Made by a program: the position numbers and the translations under genes. Below are positions 8,522 to 16,829 of a stretch of DNA of 64,000 nucleotides, one piece after another. Every line of letters begins with the position of its first letter. Within the stretch, counting starts at the first letter, position 1. This DNA is from Atopobium sp. oral taxon 810 str. F0209. GTDB taxonomy: Bacteria > Actinomycetota > Coriobacteriia > Coriobacteriales > Atopobiaceae. Where the stretch lies: positions 2,168-66,167 of the forward strand of contig NZ_KE952938.1 in assembly GCF_000466405.1 (NCBI RefSeq), read 5' to 3'. The notes under the pieces were generated by a model that was not told the origin of the DNA, searched no databases, and was given only the letters and a program-made list of their open reading frames with translations.

Positions 8522-9439
8522 CTACTGCGTCACAATATCTTTGAATTCACTGGCAACCTTTGCAGACTGGCCAGCTTCAGCATCCTTGTTCTCGTTCCAA
8601 GCCTCACGCGCAGAGACGATACGATAGCCACTCTCGGGAGCCTCATCGCCTTTCAGGGTTGCAGCATACTCACCTGCTGCCAAAGTTTGCTCACCCATAC
8701 CATTGGGAGACTTCATCGAAGTTGTCTCTTTGATTTCAGAACCACCATCGCGAGGGCCCTGCAAAATTTTGCCTGTCTCTGCCCAGACTTTTACTGCCTT
8801 ACCTGCAGGCAAAGCACCTTGAACATTAATGATGTAGTCATCAGAGGTATCAACTGTGCCAACACGCATACCGCTGTACTTAATGGCAGTAGGTACCGTC
8901 AACAGATACGTACCGTTAGCATGTTCAACACCTCCACCGTCAGGCTTATCGTCACCATCTACGCTGGCACCATCTACCCAAGCACCATCTTTGGTGGAAT
9001 ACAGCAAATCAACTTTGCCGTCATTGGCACGACCCTTGTCCTTGGCAGCACTCCAGGTTTTGGTCTGAGAGTCATAAACCTGATACCCTTCAAGAGCAAA
9101 GTCTGAATCGGGTCCTATCTCACTCCCTTGGCCACTCGTACCTGGAGTCTGTCCACCCTCATTAGCTATTTGAGTTTTGTCATCTACCAGAGCAGAGCGA
9201 TACTGCACCGTTGCAGTCCAATCACCTGCAACATAGACATGACCATTCATCTGAATATTGTCCGTAAAGTCACAGCCATAAGTCACAGGCGCTCGAGTAC
9301 CTTTATGCACAAGCGGCTCACTATTTACTTGCTCGGCCATTGCCACAGCTGGCAGTGAAGACAAAGCACAAGCAATACCTGCGCTTATGACGGCAGCTGT
9401 ACGGGCAGAGTGGAGCAGATGAGCAATATTTATTTGCAT
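8522..9439 (-). CDS. Secreted protein of the sortase operon, no known family
   Basis: A 305-residue exported protein. The signal peptide covers about residues 1-36 and ends in AVAMAEQ. The mature part is rich in Gly, Asp and Lys. Residues about 115-150 carry the YDSQTKTW/ANDGKVDL motif shared with the 8089-8505 product. A module starting LTVPTAIKYSGMRVGTV, near residue 180, matches the C-terminal module of the 4952-8083 product. There is no C-terminal hydrophobic tail, so attachment would be non-covalent or through a partner. The ATG at 9439 is preferred to 9448 because AAAGGA lies 8 bases upstream of it. Function is unknown; a component of a surface complex with its neighbours is inferred from shared modules. 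Confidence 0.7.
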   Translation of the reverse strand: MQINIAHLLHSARTAAVISAGIACALSSLPAVAMAEQVNSEPLVHKGTRAPVTYGCDFTDNIQMNGHVYVAGDWTATVQYRSALVDDKTQIANEGGQTPGTSGQGSEIGPDSDFALEGYQVYDSQTKTWSAAKDKGRANDGKVDLLYSTKDGAWVDGASVDGDDKPDGGGVEHANGTYLLTVPTAIKYSGMRVGTVDTSDDYIINVQGALPAGKAVKVWAETGKILQGPRDGGSEIKETTSMKSPNGMGEQTLAAGEYAATLKGDEAPESGYRIVSAREAWNENKDAEAGQSAKVASEFKDIVTQ

Positions 9440-9534
9440 TTGGGACATCCTTTCTCAGCATGTATATCTTCAAAAACAGCGAAAGAGCTACGGTGAGCGA
9501 GCCCGACAGCAATATCGAAAACCCTTAGACATGA

Positions 9535-10071
9535 CTAGCCCACCTTTACACGGAAGTCCATGGTCATGCCATTTGCTTGTTGTTGAGTCTTGATATGAAA
9601 TGCCGAAAAAACTACCTGGCCTTTGTGCTCCCCTGTAGGAACTTCGCGCTCAAGATCTATCTCATCAAGATGAGTTCCTGGAGCCAGGCTCTGAGGGTTT
9701 TTATCTTTGTGTTTGGCATTCCATACGATTTCGTTGTCAGAAAATTTGCCATCATCATTGCAATCCACGTAGACCACAGGGACCATATCAACAGGATTAC
9801 CCTGGGGATTTGCAAGCAACAACCCCACTCGACTAGCACCAGATTCCCAAAACACATCGGGCACACTCTGAAAACTGGTATATTCCTCAATAACGGCGTG
9901 TGCATCCGCATTTGACTTGTGCAATCCCGTACTGTCACCCACATAATCCACCGCATTAGCAAGGTAGTTTTGCCCTGTAAGGACAAAGGCAACTCCTACC
10001 GCTGCGAGACCAATGCCACATACTCCAAGCGCAATCTGCCATAGTCGTACTCTCTTTTTGATTTGTTTCAT
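9535..10071 (-). CDS. Membrane-anchored extracellular protein with Ca-loop-like motif
   Basis: A 178-residue protein with a basic N-terminus, one membrane segment (about residues 10-33) and an outer domain of mainly beta character. Residues about 103-114 read DCNDDGKFSDNE, which fits the DxNxDGxxxxxE loop of EF-hand/dockerin-type calcium sites. I do not recognise the family. Its start overlaps the sortase stop as ATGA and has AAGGAG upstream, so it is translationally coupled to the sortase. It may assist sortase or hold its substrates at the membrane; this is inference. Confidence 0.7.
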   Translation of the reverse strand: MKQIKKRVRLWQIALGVCGIGLAAVGVAFVLTGQNYLANAVDYVGDSTGLHKSNADAHAVIEEYTSFQSVPDVFWESGASRVGLLLANPQGNPVDMVPVVYVDCNDDGKFSDNEIVWNAKHKDKNPQSLAPGTHLDEIDLEREVPTGEHKGQVVFSAFHIKTQQQANGMTMDFRVKVG

Positions 10072-10835
10072 CTAGTGTCTCCTTCGATGCAATAAATGAT
10101 GGTTCTCTCGTTTGACCAGCTTGTATAACTGCAGGTAACAAGGCTAATTACATGATTTGGAGGGGACGTATTATCAAGCGCAATGTCAGCTTTTAAAAGC
10201 TCGTCTTGATACCAAGCAACAAAATCTTGTTTATCTGAAAATCTGAGCTTTGGACCCTCTGTTGCAGCGTTAACTACCCTCACAAAAGCCGGTCGCAAAC
10301 ACAGTTTTCTTGTAGGGGTCTGTAGCAAAATCTGGCTATGTGCTTTTGCCCATGAAGCATCAAGATACTTACTCAATGGAGCAAACATTGCACCGTCTGG
10401 TGAATGATGTCCATATATCACTGCATTCGGCGCTAATACATTGCCCTTGCAAGCTGCATCAAGGTAGGCACATCCATAAATATTTTTTCTACCTTCTAAA
10501 TCATGTGTAAGATAAAAAAGTGGTTTATCTACATCAGCTGCAACAATAGGTAATGAGATTGGTGTATCAGGCACGCTTAGCCACGCAACAACCTCTGGAT
10601 GCTCGCTATGCAGAGTCTCCCAATCCACTACAGGGAAAATTGGCTCATCCTGCACATCGACCGACTGCTCCGCACTTACTTGTGACCCCGATGCGAGATA
10701 GCGCTGAGCATCATTTGCTGCAAAACGCATAAGTACAAGAGAAACAACTATGCCTGCAGAAAGTCCCAGAGAGCAGATCCCTGTCGAAAGCAAAACTGTC
10801 TTATACCAAGGACGTCTTGTATAACGCCGCAACAT
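10068..10835 (-). CDS. srtB: Class B sortase
   Basis: A membrane-anchored cysteine transpeptidase that cleaves a sorting signal and joins the protein to peptidoglycan or a pilin partner. It has an N-terminal signal anchor (about residues 10-35). The class-B-type segment VVDWETLHSEHPEVVAWL precedes the fold. The catalytic histidine lies in NAVIYGHH. The cysteine and arginine lie in SLVTCSYTSWSNERTIIY. Length (255 residues) fits class B. The frame stays open to 10850 (TTG) with another ATG at 10847; I chose 10835 because a GGGGGTGA stretch just upstream acts as Shine-Dalgarno. It is first in a leftward operon with the four genes down to 4952. The nearest candidate substrate is the 8089-8505 product. 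Confidence 0.9.
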   Translation of the reverse strand: MLRRYTRRPWYKTVLLSTGICSLGLSAGIVVSLVLMRFAANDAQRYLASGSQVSAEQSVDVQDEPIFPVVDWETLHSEHPEVVAWLSVPDTPISLPIVAADVDKPLFYLTHDLEGRKNIYGCAYLDAACKGNVLAPNAVIYGHHSPDGAMFAPLSKYLDASWAKAHSQILLQTPTRKLCLRPAFVRVVNAATEGPKLRFSDKQDFVAWYQDELLKADIALDNTSPPNHVISLVTCSYTSWSNERTIIYCIEGDTR

Positions 10836-11005
10836 AGTCACCCCCATCAACTCTGATAAAGGGCACTGTAGAGGGGGCAGCTTGGATTTAGCTTGTTGGT
10901 TTACTGACTGACAGCTGCAGGCAGTCTAGCAACAGCAGCTTGGACTCGCTGGTAAATTAAAAGCCGCAATAACGATTTAAAAACCAAAGATGAAAAAGTC
11001 ATAAA

Positions 11006-11035
11006 GAAAGGGCTGTGGATATCCACAGTCCTTTC
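11006..11035 (-). terminator. Hairpin terminator for the peptidoglycan-hydrolase operon
   Basis: A 14-15-bp near-perfect inverted repeat with GAAAGG and CCTTTC outer arms and a GTGGATATCCAC centre. On the minus strand it is followed by T-rich sequence. It lies 34 bp beyond the stop of the DUF3467-like gene, the last gene of the leftward operon 16655-11070, and upstream of the sortase gene. Confidence 0.7.
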
Positions 11036-11069
11036 ACAAGAATGCAAGCTTATAGTGCTGACGCTTTGC

Positions 11070-11390
11070 TTACTGCCAGTTTTGCGTGTACTCAATGAGC
11101 GTATCTCTTAGGGTTACCAAACTCTCATTACTCATAAATACACGAGAGGACAACACGCCAGAAGCAGTCCCGTCAGCTGCGGGAGGAGTATCTACCAACA
11201 CAAAGTCAATCATCGATTGCCCACCATTGGTGCGAATCATTGCAATATCAGCATGTACGCCACTGCGCACATCAGGCGTTGCTTCTACAGCAATAGCATT
11301 TCCCTCAATGGAACTCTGAGCAGGATCAGGCAACATATCAGCAGAAATACGTGGAAGCTGATTGGCACCATTTGCTTCGTGCTTTGCCAT
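11070..11390 (-). CDS. DUF3467-like small protein
   Basis: A 106-residue protein with no signal peptide or membrane helix, so probably cytoplasmic. The middle and end (SMIDFVLVDTPP, then GVLSSRVFMSNESLVTLRD) match the pattern of DUF3467, in which a beta strand ending in DF is followed by a SRV-x-MS motif and a helix. The start has AAGGAG upstream and lies 30 bp after the stop of the NlpC/P60 protein gene, so it is the third gene of that operon. The family has no well-established function. Why it accompanies exported wall hydrolases is unclear. Confidence 0.6.
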   Translation of the reverse strand: MAKHEANGANQLPRISADMLPDPAQSSIEGNAIAVEATPDVRSGVHADIAMIRTNGGQSMIDFVLVDTPPAADGTASGVLSSRVFMSNESLVTLRDTLIEYTQNWQ

Positions 11391-11420
11391 GTATGTCTCC
11401 TTCTTAAATAACTTAGCTCA

Positions 11421-14036
11421 CTAGTTGAACAGACGAATAATTCCACGAGGAGTACTGTAGCGCCACATACTCCTATTAACGACGCCTTCATCAGGGGCAG
11501 CCTCAATCATACGGTCGTTACCAAGATAGATGGCAATATGGCCTGGCCAGGAAATGAGGTCACCACGCTTACGGCTACCCAGAGATGATATATGCTGGAG
11601 GTCTCCCCTTTCCCAAAAGGCATTAGCATACGCCGCGTGATAGCCACCATTGAGGCCCTTGTAATAGTGGTTATAGGGATTCATCGAACCAAAGTTCATA
11701 CCACAGGCATATGCGCACTGCAGAACCAAGCCTGCACAGTCAACACCAACACCAGGCGCACAGGCATAGTCCCAGATATAAGGAGTTCCCAAATACTCCT
11801 TCGCGCGTTTAATAAAGGCTTCAACGCACTCACTACGCGAAGCAGTCCGCGAAATTCTTGAGGGGCTTGCGTAGTTGAAAGGCCATCCGTAATTACGCCA
11901 TGCACCCCACACTGTATTTGGACTCAGCTGAACCATCCATGAAGGGTTTTGGTAACCGAGCTTATTAGGTGCAGTTTTTACTTGGAAACGCCAACCCTGG
12001 GCAACAGTATTGTTGGAAGTATAGGCATCCACATTGACACCGCTATAATTCTGAGCACCTGCCACATCCAAAACTGTGCCCAACGCAGAGACAATCCGCA
12101 GGCCATACTCGCCCATCTCAAAACGCCATTTCTGAGCAGCAGAGTTATTACCAGTGTACTGCTGCACATTTGCACCACGCGCAGCAGAACCACTCTTGAT
12201 ATCTAGAACCTTGAGACTATTGCAATTGACAAGGGCATACCAACCATTACCAACTGACTTGAGCCACCACAGTTGGCTCACTTGATTATTATCGGTAGCC
12301 ATCACAACATTTGCGGCATTGGCACTGGAGGCGCCTTTTACTGCAAGACGTAGCATCGGGGAGACAGTAGAAGCTATTTCATAAAAGCCCTCATTAGGAG
12401 CAAAGCTTGTTTTGGTAAGCGTCCAACCCTGTGCAGCAGTTAAATTACGGTGATATGTTTGGATATTGGAACTATTAGCAACTTTACCGCCATTCAGATC
12501 AAGCACCTTGCCATCAAGAGCAGATCGGAATTCAAAACCATTACCTAAAGTTGCGCCAACAACCCATTCACGTAGTACACCAGCTTGACGACCCTGCTGA
12601 GCATTGCTCTTTTGTACCACAACATACTCGCCAGAATTGATATTCTGCAGAGTGACATTACCATTGGTAAGCGTGCGAATATACCATTTTTGAGCTGCAG
12701 TTTTATTAGAACGATACAGCTGAATATTAGTGCCTGTATTCCAAGAACCACCTACCACATCGAGCACATAGCTAGCATTTTTTGCAGTGGAAATAACATA
12801 GGCACCTTCAGCTACCTTTGGGCGATACGCATCAACAATAAAGCTGGTAGCGTCTGCCGTGCGTTGACTTACAAGCTTACCATCCACAAATGCAAGTGCT
12901 AAATCATCACGAGTGGCAGAAACAAGTTTCCAGCCTCCTTCAGAGGGCACTAGCGCCCACTTCTGGGAGATACTATCGCTAGCCTGCTGCTGACGTATTG
13001 CGCCTCCAGGTAAAATATCACCTAGGTCTAACTGTACTGCCTTAGCTGAGCCCGCATTGAGTAGCTGGTAATAACCTGTCTTTACGTCACGCTTCAGATA
13101 AAACGCCTGAGCAACCGTGTTGTTACTCTGATACGCTTGTAGCTGTCTGCCGTTATCTTTGCTTGCGCCAGGAACATCTACAGCCTTATTACCGCTCTTA
13201 AAGGTGTAAAACTCTTCGTTGAGCTTTTCGCTTTTTGCTGGCGCTTTTCCTACTAGAGAAGTAAAACTGAAACGCTGAGCGACAGTTTCATTAGAACGGT
13301 AAAGCTGCAAATTTGTTTTTGGTGTAGTCTTGCCGCCGCTCAAATCTGCAACAAAGCCATTGCCCAAAGCAGACCAGAGCGAAAAGGTGTCATCCTCGTT
13401 TTTGATAATTGCCCACAGTTGCGACAAACTACCGTCGTAACTCTTCTGATAAATATTTGCGCTATTAGCGGCTTTATCACCATCAACCGTCAGCACCTTA
13501 TTGCTACCGATATTCGTTAGTGTACGCCACTGATGTCCGTCACGTTCCACCGTTGCCACACGCCAAGACTGAGCCGCTGTGTGATTGTGATCCCAAAGTC
13601 TAACGTTAGCCTTCTCTTTTTTTGAGCCACCCTCAACATCCAAAACACCACGAATACGAGAAGAAGAAATTACGTAGTCGCCATCAGCTAGGCCTGGCAC
13701 CAACTCATCAATTCCGTCTTCAACTTCCTCAGCAGGCGTGTCTGCAACTGTCCCTGTCGTAGGTGTGCTCGTACTACTAGTATGTTCTACAGGACTAAGT
13801 GCTAACTCTTTTTCCTCGGGAAAAACTGTGTTCGTCTGTTTTTCGGCATCTGTTTCTTCATTAACGCTTACGGGCAACTCACGACTAGCGGTTGCTGGCT
13901 GTTCGATTGAACTTGGCTGCTCTGAAACGGTCGCATCCTCTGCAAGTGCCAGTTGAGGTGCAAGTATACCTAATGAAAGACTTAACACTGCACCTGTAGC
14001 TGCAAGAGCTAAATGACCCGTAAGCTTGTTTTGCAT
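11421..14036 (-). CDS. Secreted ricin-repeat protein with NlpC/P60 endopeptidase domain
   Basis: An 871-residue exported peptidoglycan hydrolase. It has a signal peptide (residues 1-32, ending ALA-ED) and a Ser/Thr/Glu-rich linker to about residue 115. Four consecutive ricin-type beta-trefoils follow (about 12 repeat units, such as NIQLYRSNKTAAQKW and NVQQYTGNNSAAQKW). A C-terminal NlpC/P60 domain covers about 735-871. The catalytic cysteine is in VDCAGL (C767) and the histidine in WPGHIAIY (H833). NlpC/P60 domains usually cut the D-Glu-diamino acid bond of stem peptides. The trefoils probably bind wall carbohydrate. It is second in a leftward operon, 30 bp after the 14067-16655 gene, with AGGAG before the ATG. 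Some trefoil units lack the QxW core, so binding sites may be partly lost. Confidence 0.9.
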   Translation of the reverse strand: MQNKLTGHLALAATGAVLSLSLGILAPQLALAEDATVSEQPSSIEQPATASRELPVSVNEETDAEKQTNTVFPEEKELALSPVEHTSSTSTPTTGTVADTPAEEVEDGIDELVPGLADGDYVISSSRIRGVLDVEGGSKKEKANVRLWDHNHTAAQSWRVATVERDGHQWRTLTNIGSNKVLTVDGDKAANSANIYQKSYDGSLSQLWAIIKNEDDTFSLWSALGNGFVADLSGGKTTPKTNLQLYRSNETVAQRFSFTSLVGKAPAKSEKLNEEFYTFKSGNKAVDVPGASKDNGRQLQAYQSNNTVAQAFYLKRDVKTGYYQLLNAGSAKAVQLDLGDILPGGAIRQQQASDSISQKWALVPSEGGWKLVSATRDDLALAFVDGKLVSQRTADATSFIVDAYRPKVAEGAYVISTAKNASYVLDVVGGSWNTGTNIQLYRSNKTAAQKWYIRTLTNGNVTLQNINSGEYVVVQKSNAQQGRQAGVLREWVVGATLGNGFEFRSALDGKVLDLNGGKVANSSNIQTYHRNLTAAQGWTLTKTSFAPNEGFYEIASTVSPMLRLAVKGASSANAANVVMATDNNQVSQLWWLKSVGNGWYALVNCNSLKVLDIKSGSAARGANVQQYTGNNSAAQKWRFEMGEYGLRIVSALGTVLDVAGAQNYSGVNVDAYTSNNTVAQGWRFQVKTAPNKLGYQNPSWMVQLSPNTVWGAWRNYGWPFNYASPSRISRTASRSECVEAFIKRAKEYLGTPYIWDYACAPGVGVDCAGLVLQCAYACGMNFGSMNPYNHYYKGLNGGYHAAYANAFWERGDLQHISSLGSRKRGDLISWPGHIAIYLGNDRMIEAAPDEGVVNRSMWRYSTPRGIIRLFN

Positions 14037-14066
14037 ATCCCATCTCCTAAAAGTGCTAGCACAAAT

Positions 14067-16655
14067 TTATACACGCATTGACCTAGACGTCGGTCTTAAT
14101 ACTACATCCCACCACTGATCTTTCCATCCCCCCATTGAACTGTAGTACGCCAAAGGACGAGTACAAATCTCATAACCTGTCTGGTCACCAGGTTTACCAC
14201 CCGTAATACCACCCCACTCATTTTGATGAGCGGCAACTTCGGTAGTATTCGAAACGATTCCTGCAGTATGGCTCAAATCGGAAAGCAGGACATCTCCCGC
14301 TTGAAGATCTCGCACATCACTAATGTAGAGTACTTGCCAACCGCGACTTTTTAGATTGGAACGCATGTCCCCCGTCCAACAAGCACTACCTGTTTTAAAA
14401 CCAGCAGCCATCAGACTAGAAATTACCAATGAAGAGCAATCATAATCACCACGCTCACCCCAGCGATAAGCTTGGTCATACCCATGCTTATCATCTTCTG
14501 CCATGGCTACCATATACTGAGAAAACTGCTCAATAGCAGCACCTACACCTTTCGCTTTACTCTTGCGAAGCAACCAACCCTGTGCCACCGTTCCATTATT
14601 TTGATCCTGTTGGACGTTCGTCCCTGATAACAGCTGACCCGCTGCGATATCTAGCACCTTACCCGAGCCATTCACAAAGGTAAAACCAGTATCACCAAAG
14701 ACAATCTGCCATTTTTGTCCCAGTACATTATTTGTTGTGTATTGGGCAACGTTAGCCCTATTAGACTGAACAGAACCCTTAACACCAAGAGCTTTGTTTG
14801 AGTTCGCAGATACAATACGGTACCAATTACCCCCTAGAGAACTAATATGCCATGTCTGCGCAGCGGTGCTATTTGCTTTGTATATTTGAACATTAGCACC
14901 ATCATTTCCCGAAGCACCACTCACATCTAAAGCTAAATCGCCGTTACCCGCTGCACGAATTTCATACCAACCCTCGCCATCAAAAACTCGGGTACCCTCA
15001 AAAATCCAAAGCTGTGTATCAGACCCATTCTGCTGCTTCAGCTCTATATTTGCTGTGTTTTTAGCAACACCACCTGCAATATTGAGAACCGCACCCAAAG
15101 CACTTTGGAGTCTAAACCCACCACACGAACCCAAGTCTCCCAAACCAAAAGTAAGTGACCAATAGCTTGCTTTATCCGCCGTTGCCTGCATTACATTGTG
15201 ACCATCATGTGAGAGGTACAAACCAGAGCCGATATTTCTAAGCTGCCATCCAACTGAATCTTGTTTGAGTTGCCACCTCTGTCCATATCCCCCATTCCAA
15301 GAATACGATTGAACATTGGCGCCAACTTTTGTGCTGCCACCACTCACATCAAGCACTTGGGAAGAATTGCTAACACTATTAATACGATAAAAGCCTTGGG
15401 TGATACTTGGATTCCACTTGGACAAACCCCAAAGCTGGGCAGATGATTGAGCTGCAACGTCTGCAGTTTGTAGTACCGAGCCTGAATCTGCAAGAGCATG
15501 ACGAGTCTTTGCATTAACAAAATAATAGCTACCAGCACCATCGGATACTAACTCCCACAGCTGATAGAGATTATTCTTTTGACTCATCTGCTGTGCCAAC
15601 ATAGTGCCCGCGACAATATCCGCTGCAGAAGCGCTAACAGAAAGGCCCGACTTGTCATTACGAATACGCCAATACTTACCTTCACGAGAAAGATAAAAAC
15701 CCTGAGCCATCGTATTGTTCTTGCGGTATAGCTGAACTTTTGCACCAGCCTTGTTAGAGGCTCCAGCTATATCAACCGCAAGAGAACTTGAACGAGAAGT
15801 GAATGTATACGACCCTGCTTCAGGCTGCACACCTGCATTTCCCGCAGAATGTAAAGACTCTGTTGGGTCACTCACACCAGCAAAGCCCGCAAGGACATCT
15901 ACCAGATTCCAAATCTGTGCATTTGTCCCATTAGATTTATAAATCTGAAGATTAGTACCGTTTGTACTACGAGCGCCACTGACATCAAGTACAAAGTTAC
16001 CCACCAAAGCAGAACGCAGACGCGCTTGACCTTTTTGCTCATTCACCCAATCAACATACCAGCGCTGTGCCGCAGTACCGTTTTGTACATATTGCTGCAC
16101 ATTGGTGCCATTTGCCGCTTTTGCACCAGTGACATCCAATACGAGTCCACTCTGCTTGTTTTTGATAACGTAACCATCTTTATCGGCTTGGAAGCTCCAC
16201 TCCTGAGCACCTGTACCATTTGCCTCGTAAAGCTGTACATTAGCGCCTTTTTTCTTGGAGCCACCCTTTACATCTACAGAACCACGGCCAGCAACGGCAG
16301 ATTCAATAACAAAAGAATGGTCTTTCAAAGGAACTTCTGCAGAAGGATCCTCGTTTTCAATGGCATTAGAAGACATCGTAGTGGTCTCAAGTCTTGTTTT
16401 TGTAGCATCTATTAGCTGATTAGACTTGGCTTGGTTGGTAGTATGTTCTAGTTGGACTACTGACTGGCTTGGGTCTTCTTCAGAATCCAAATCATAGTTC
16501 AGACCTGCAGAAACGGCTTCTTCAGATACAGACGGTGTCAAGGTATTATCATCACTAACCTCAGCGTAAGCAAAGGTGGGCACACTCAAGACTAAAGCAG
16601 ATCCCAAAACAAGCACTAGCGGTATTTGCTTCATTTGTAAACGATTGACGTACAT
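14067..16655 (-). CDS. Secreted ricin-repeat protein with Amidase_5/NlpC-like domain
   Basis: An 862-residue exported protein. The signal peptide ends near AYA-EV (about residue 32), followed by an acidic linker. Four ricin-type trefoils follow with about 12 units (for example NVQQYVQNGTAAQRW and NVQIYKANSTAAQTW). A C-terminal cysteine-peptidase-like domain spans about 702-862. GDYDCSSLVISSLMAAGF gives C740 as nucleophile and DLSHTAGIV gives H796 as base. The YDCSS and TGDM spacing resembles the phage-type Amidase_5 branch of the NlpC/P60 superfamily more than standard NlpC. The start has AGGAG 7 bases upstream. It heads a leftward operon and is divergent from the GH25 gene. Bond specificity (amidase or endopeptidase) cannot be read from sequence. 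Confidence 0.85.
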   Translation of the reverse strand: MYVNRLQMKQIPLVLVLGSALVLSVPTFAYAEVSDDNTLTPSVSEEAVSAGLNYDLDSEEDPSQSVVQLEHTTNQAKSNQLIDATKTRLETTTMSSNAIENEDPSAEVPLKDHSFVIESAVAGRGSVDVKGGSKKKGANVQLYEANGTGAQEWSFQADKDGYVIKNKQSGLVLDVTGAKAANGTNVQQYVQNGTAAQRWYVDWVNEQKGQARLRSALVGNFVLDVSGARSTNGTNLQIYKSNGTNAQIWNLVDVLAGFAGVSDPTESLHSAGNAGVQPEAGSYTFTSRSSSLAVDIAGASNKAGAKVQLYRKNNTMAQGFYLSREGKYWRIRNDKSGLSVSASAADIVAGTMLAQQMSQKNNLYQLWELVSDGAGSYYFVNAKTRHALADSGSVLQTADVAAQSSAQLWGLSKWNPSITQGFYRINSVSNSSQVLDVSGGSTKVGANVQSYSWNGGYGQRWQLKQDSVGWQLRNIGSGLYLSHDGHNVMQATADKASYWSLTFGLGDLGSCGGFRLQSALGAVLNIAGGVAKNTANIELKQQNGSDTQLWIFEGTRVFDGEGWYEIRAAGNGDLALDVSGASGNDGANVQIYKANSTAAQTWHISSLGGNWYRIVSANSNKALGVKGSVQSNRANVAQYTTNNVLGQKWQIVFGDTGFTFVNGSGKVLDIAAGQLLSGTNVQQDQNNGTVAQGWLLRKSKAKGVGAAIEQFSQYMVAMAEDDKHGYDQAYRWGERGDYDCSSLVISSLMAAGFKTGSACWTGDMRSNLKSRGWQVLYISDVRDLQAGDVLLSDLSHTAGIVSNTTEVAAHQNEWGGITGGKPGDQTGYEICTRPLAYYSSMGGWKDQWWDVVLRPTSRSMRV

Positions 16656-16727
16656 TTGCGTCTCCTATACCTGTTTTACAGGGAAAACATACTTATGATA
16701 TATCCTAACTTGCATTCGACCGAAAAT

Positions 16728-16750
16728 GCTTATGACTAAATTACATAAGC
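16728..16750. promoter_or_regulatory. Inverted repeat between divergent hydrolase genes
   Basis: GCTTATG and CATAAGC are perfect 7-bp arms separated by 9 bases. The site is centred in the 174-bp gap between the leftward Amidase_5-like gene (start 16655) and the rightward GH25 gene (start 16830). Such a position suits an operator controlling both directions. No regulator gene is adjacent. Confidence 0.4.
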
Positions 16751-16829
16751 TGGACTTGGGATTGCCTACATAAAGTAGTTCATTTTGTCGGTTTTGATTT
16801 GCCTTATTCCAAAGCGAAGGGAAAAAGCG

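Noticed and set aside
8279-9106. Open frame of 275 codons on the plus strand
   Set aside because: It runs opposite two secreted-protein genes that have signal peptides and ribosome-binding sites; its own product has no recognisable motif.
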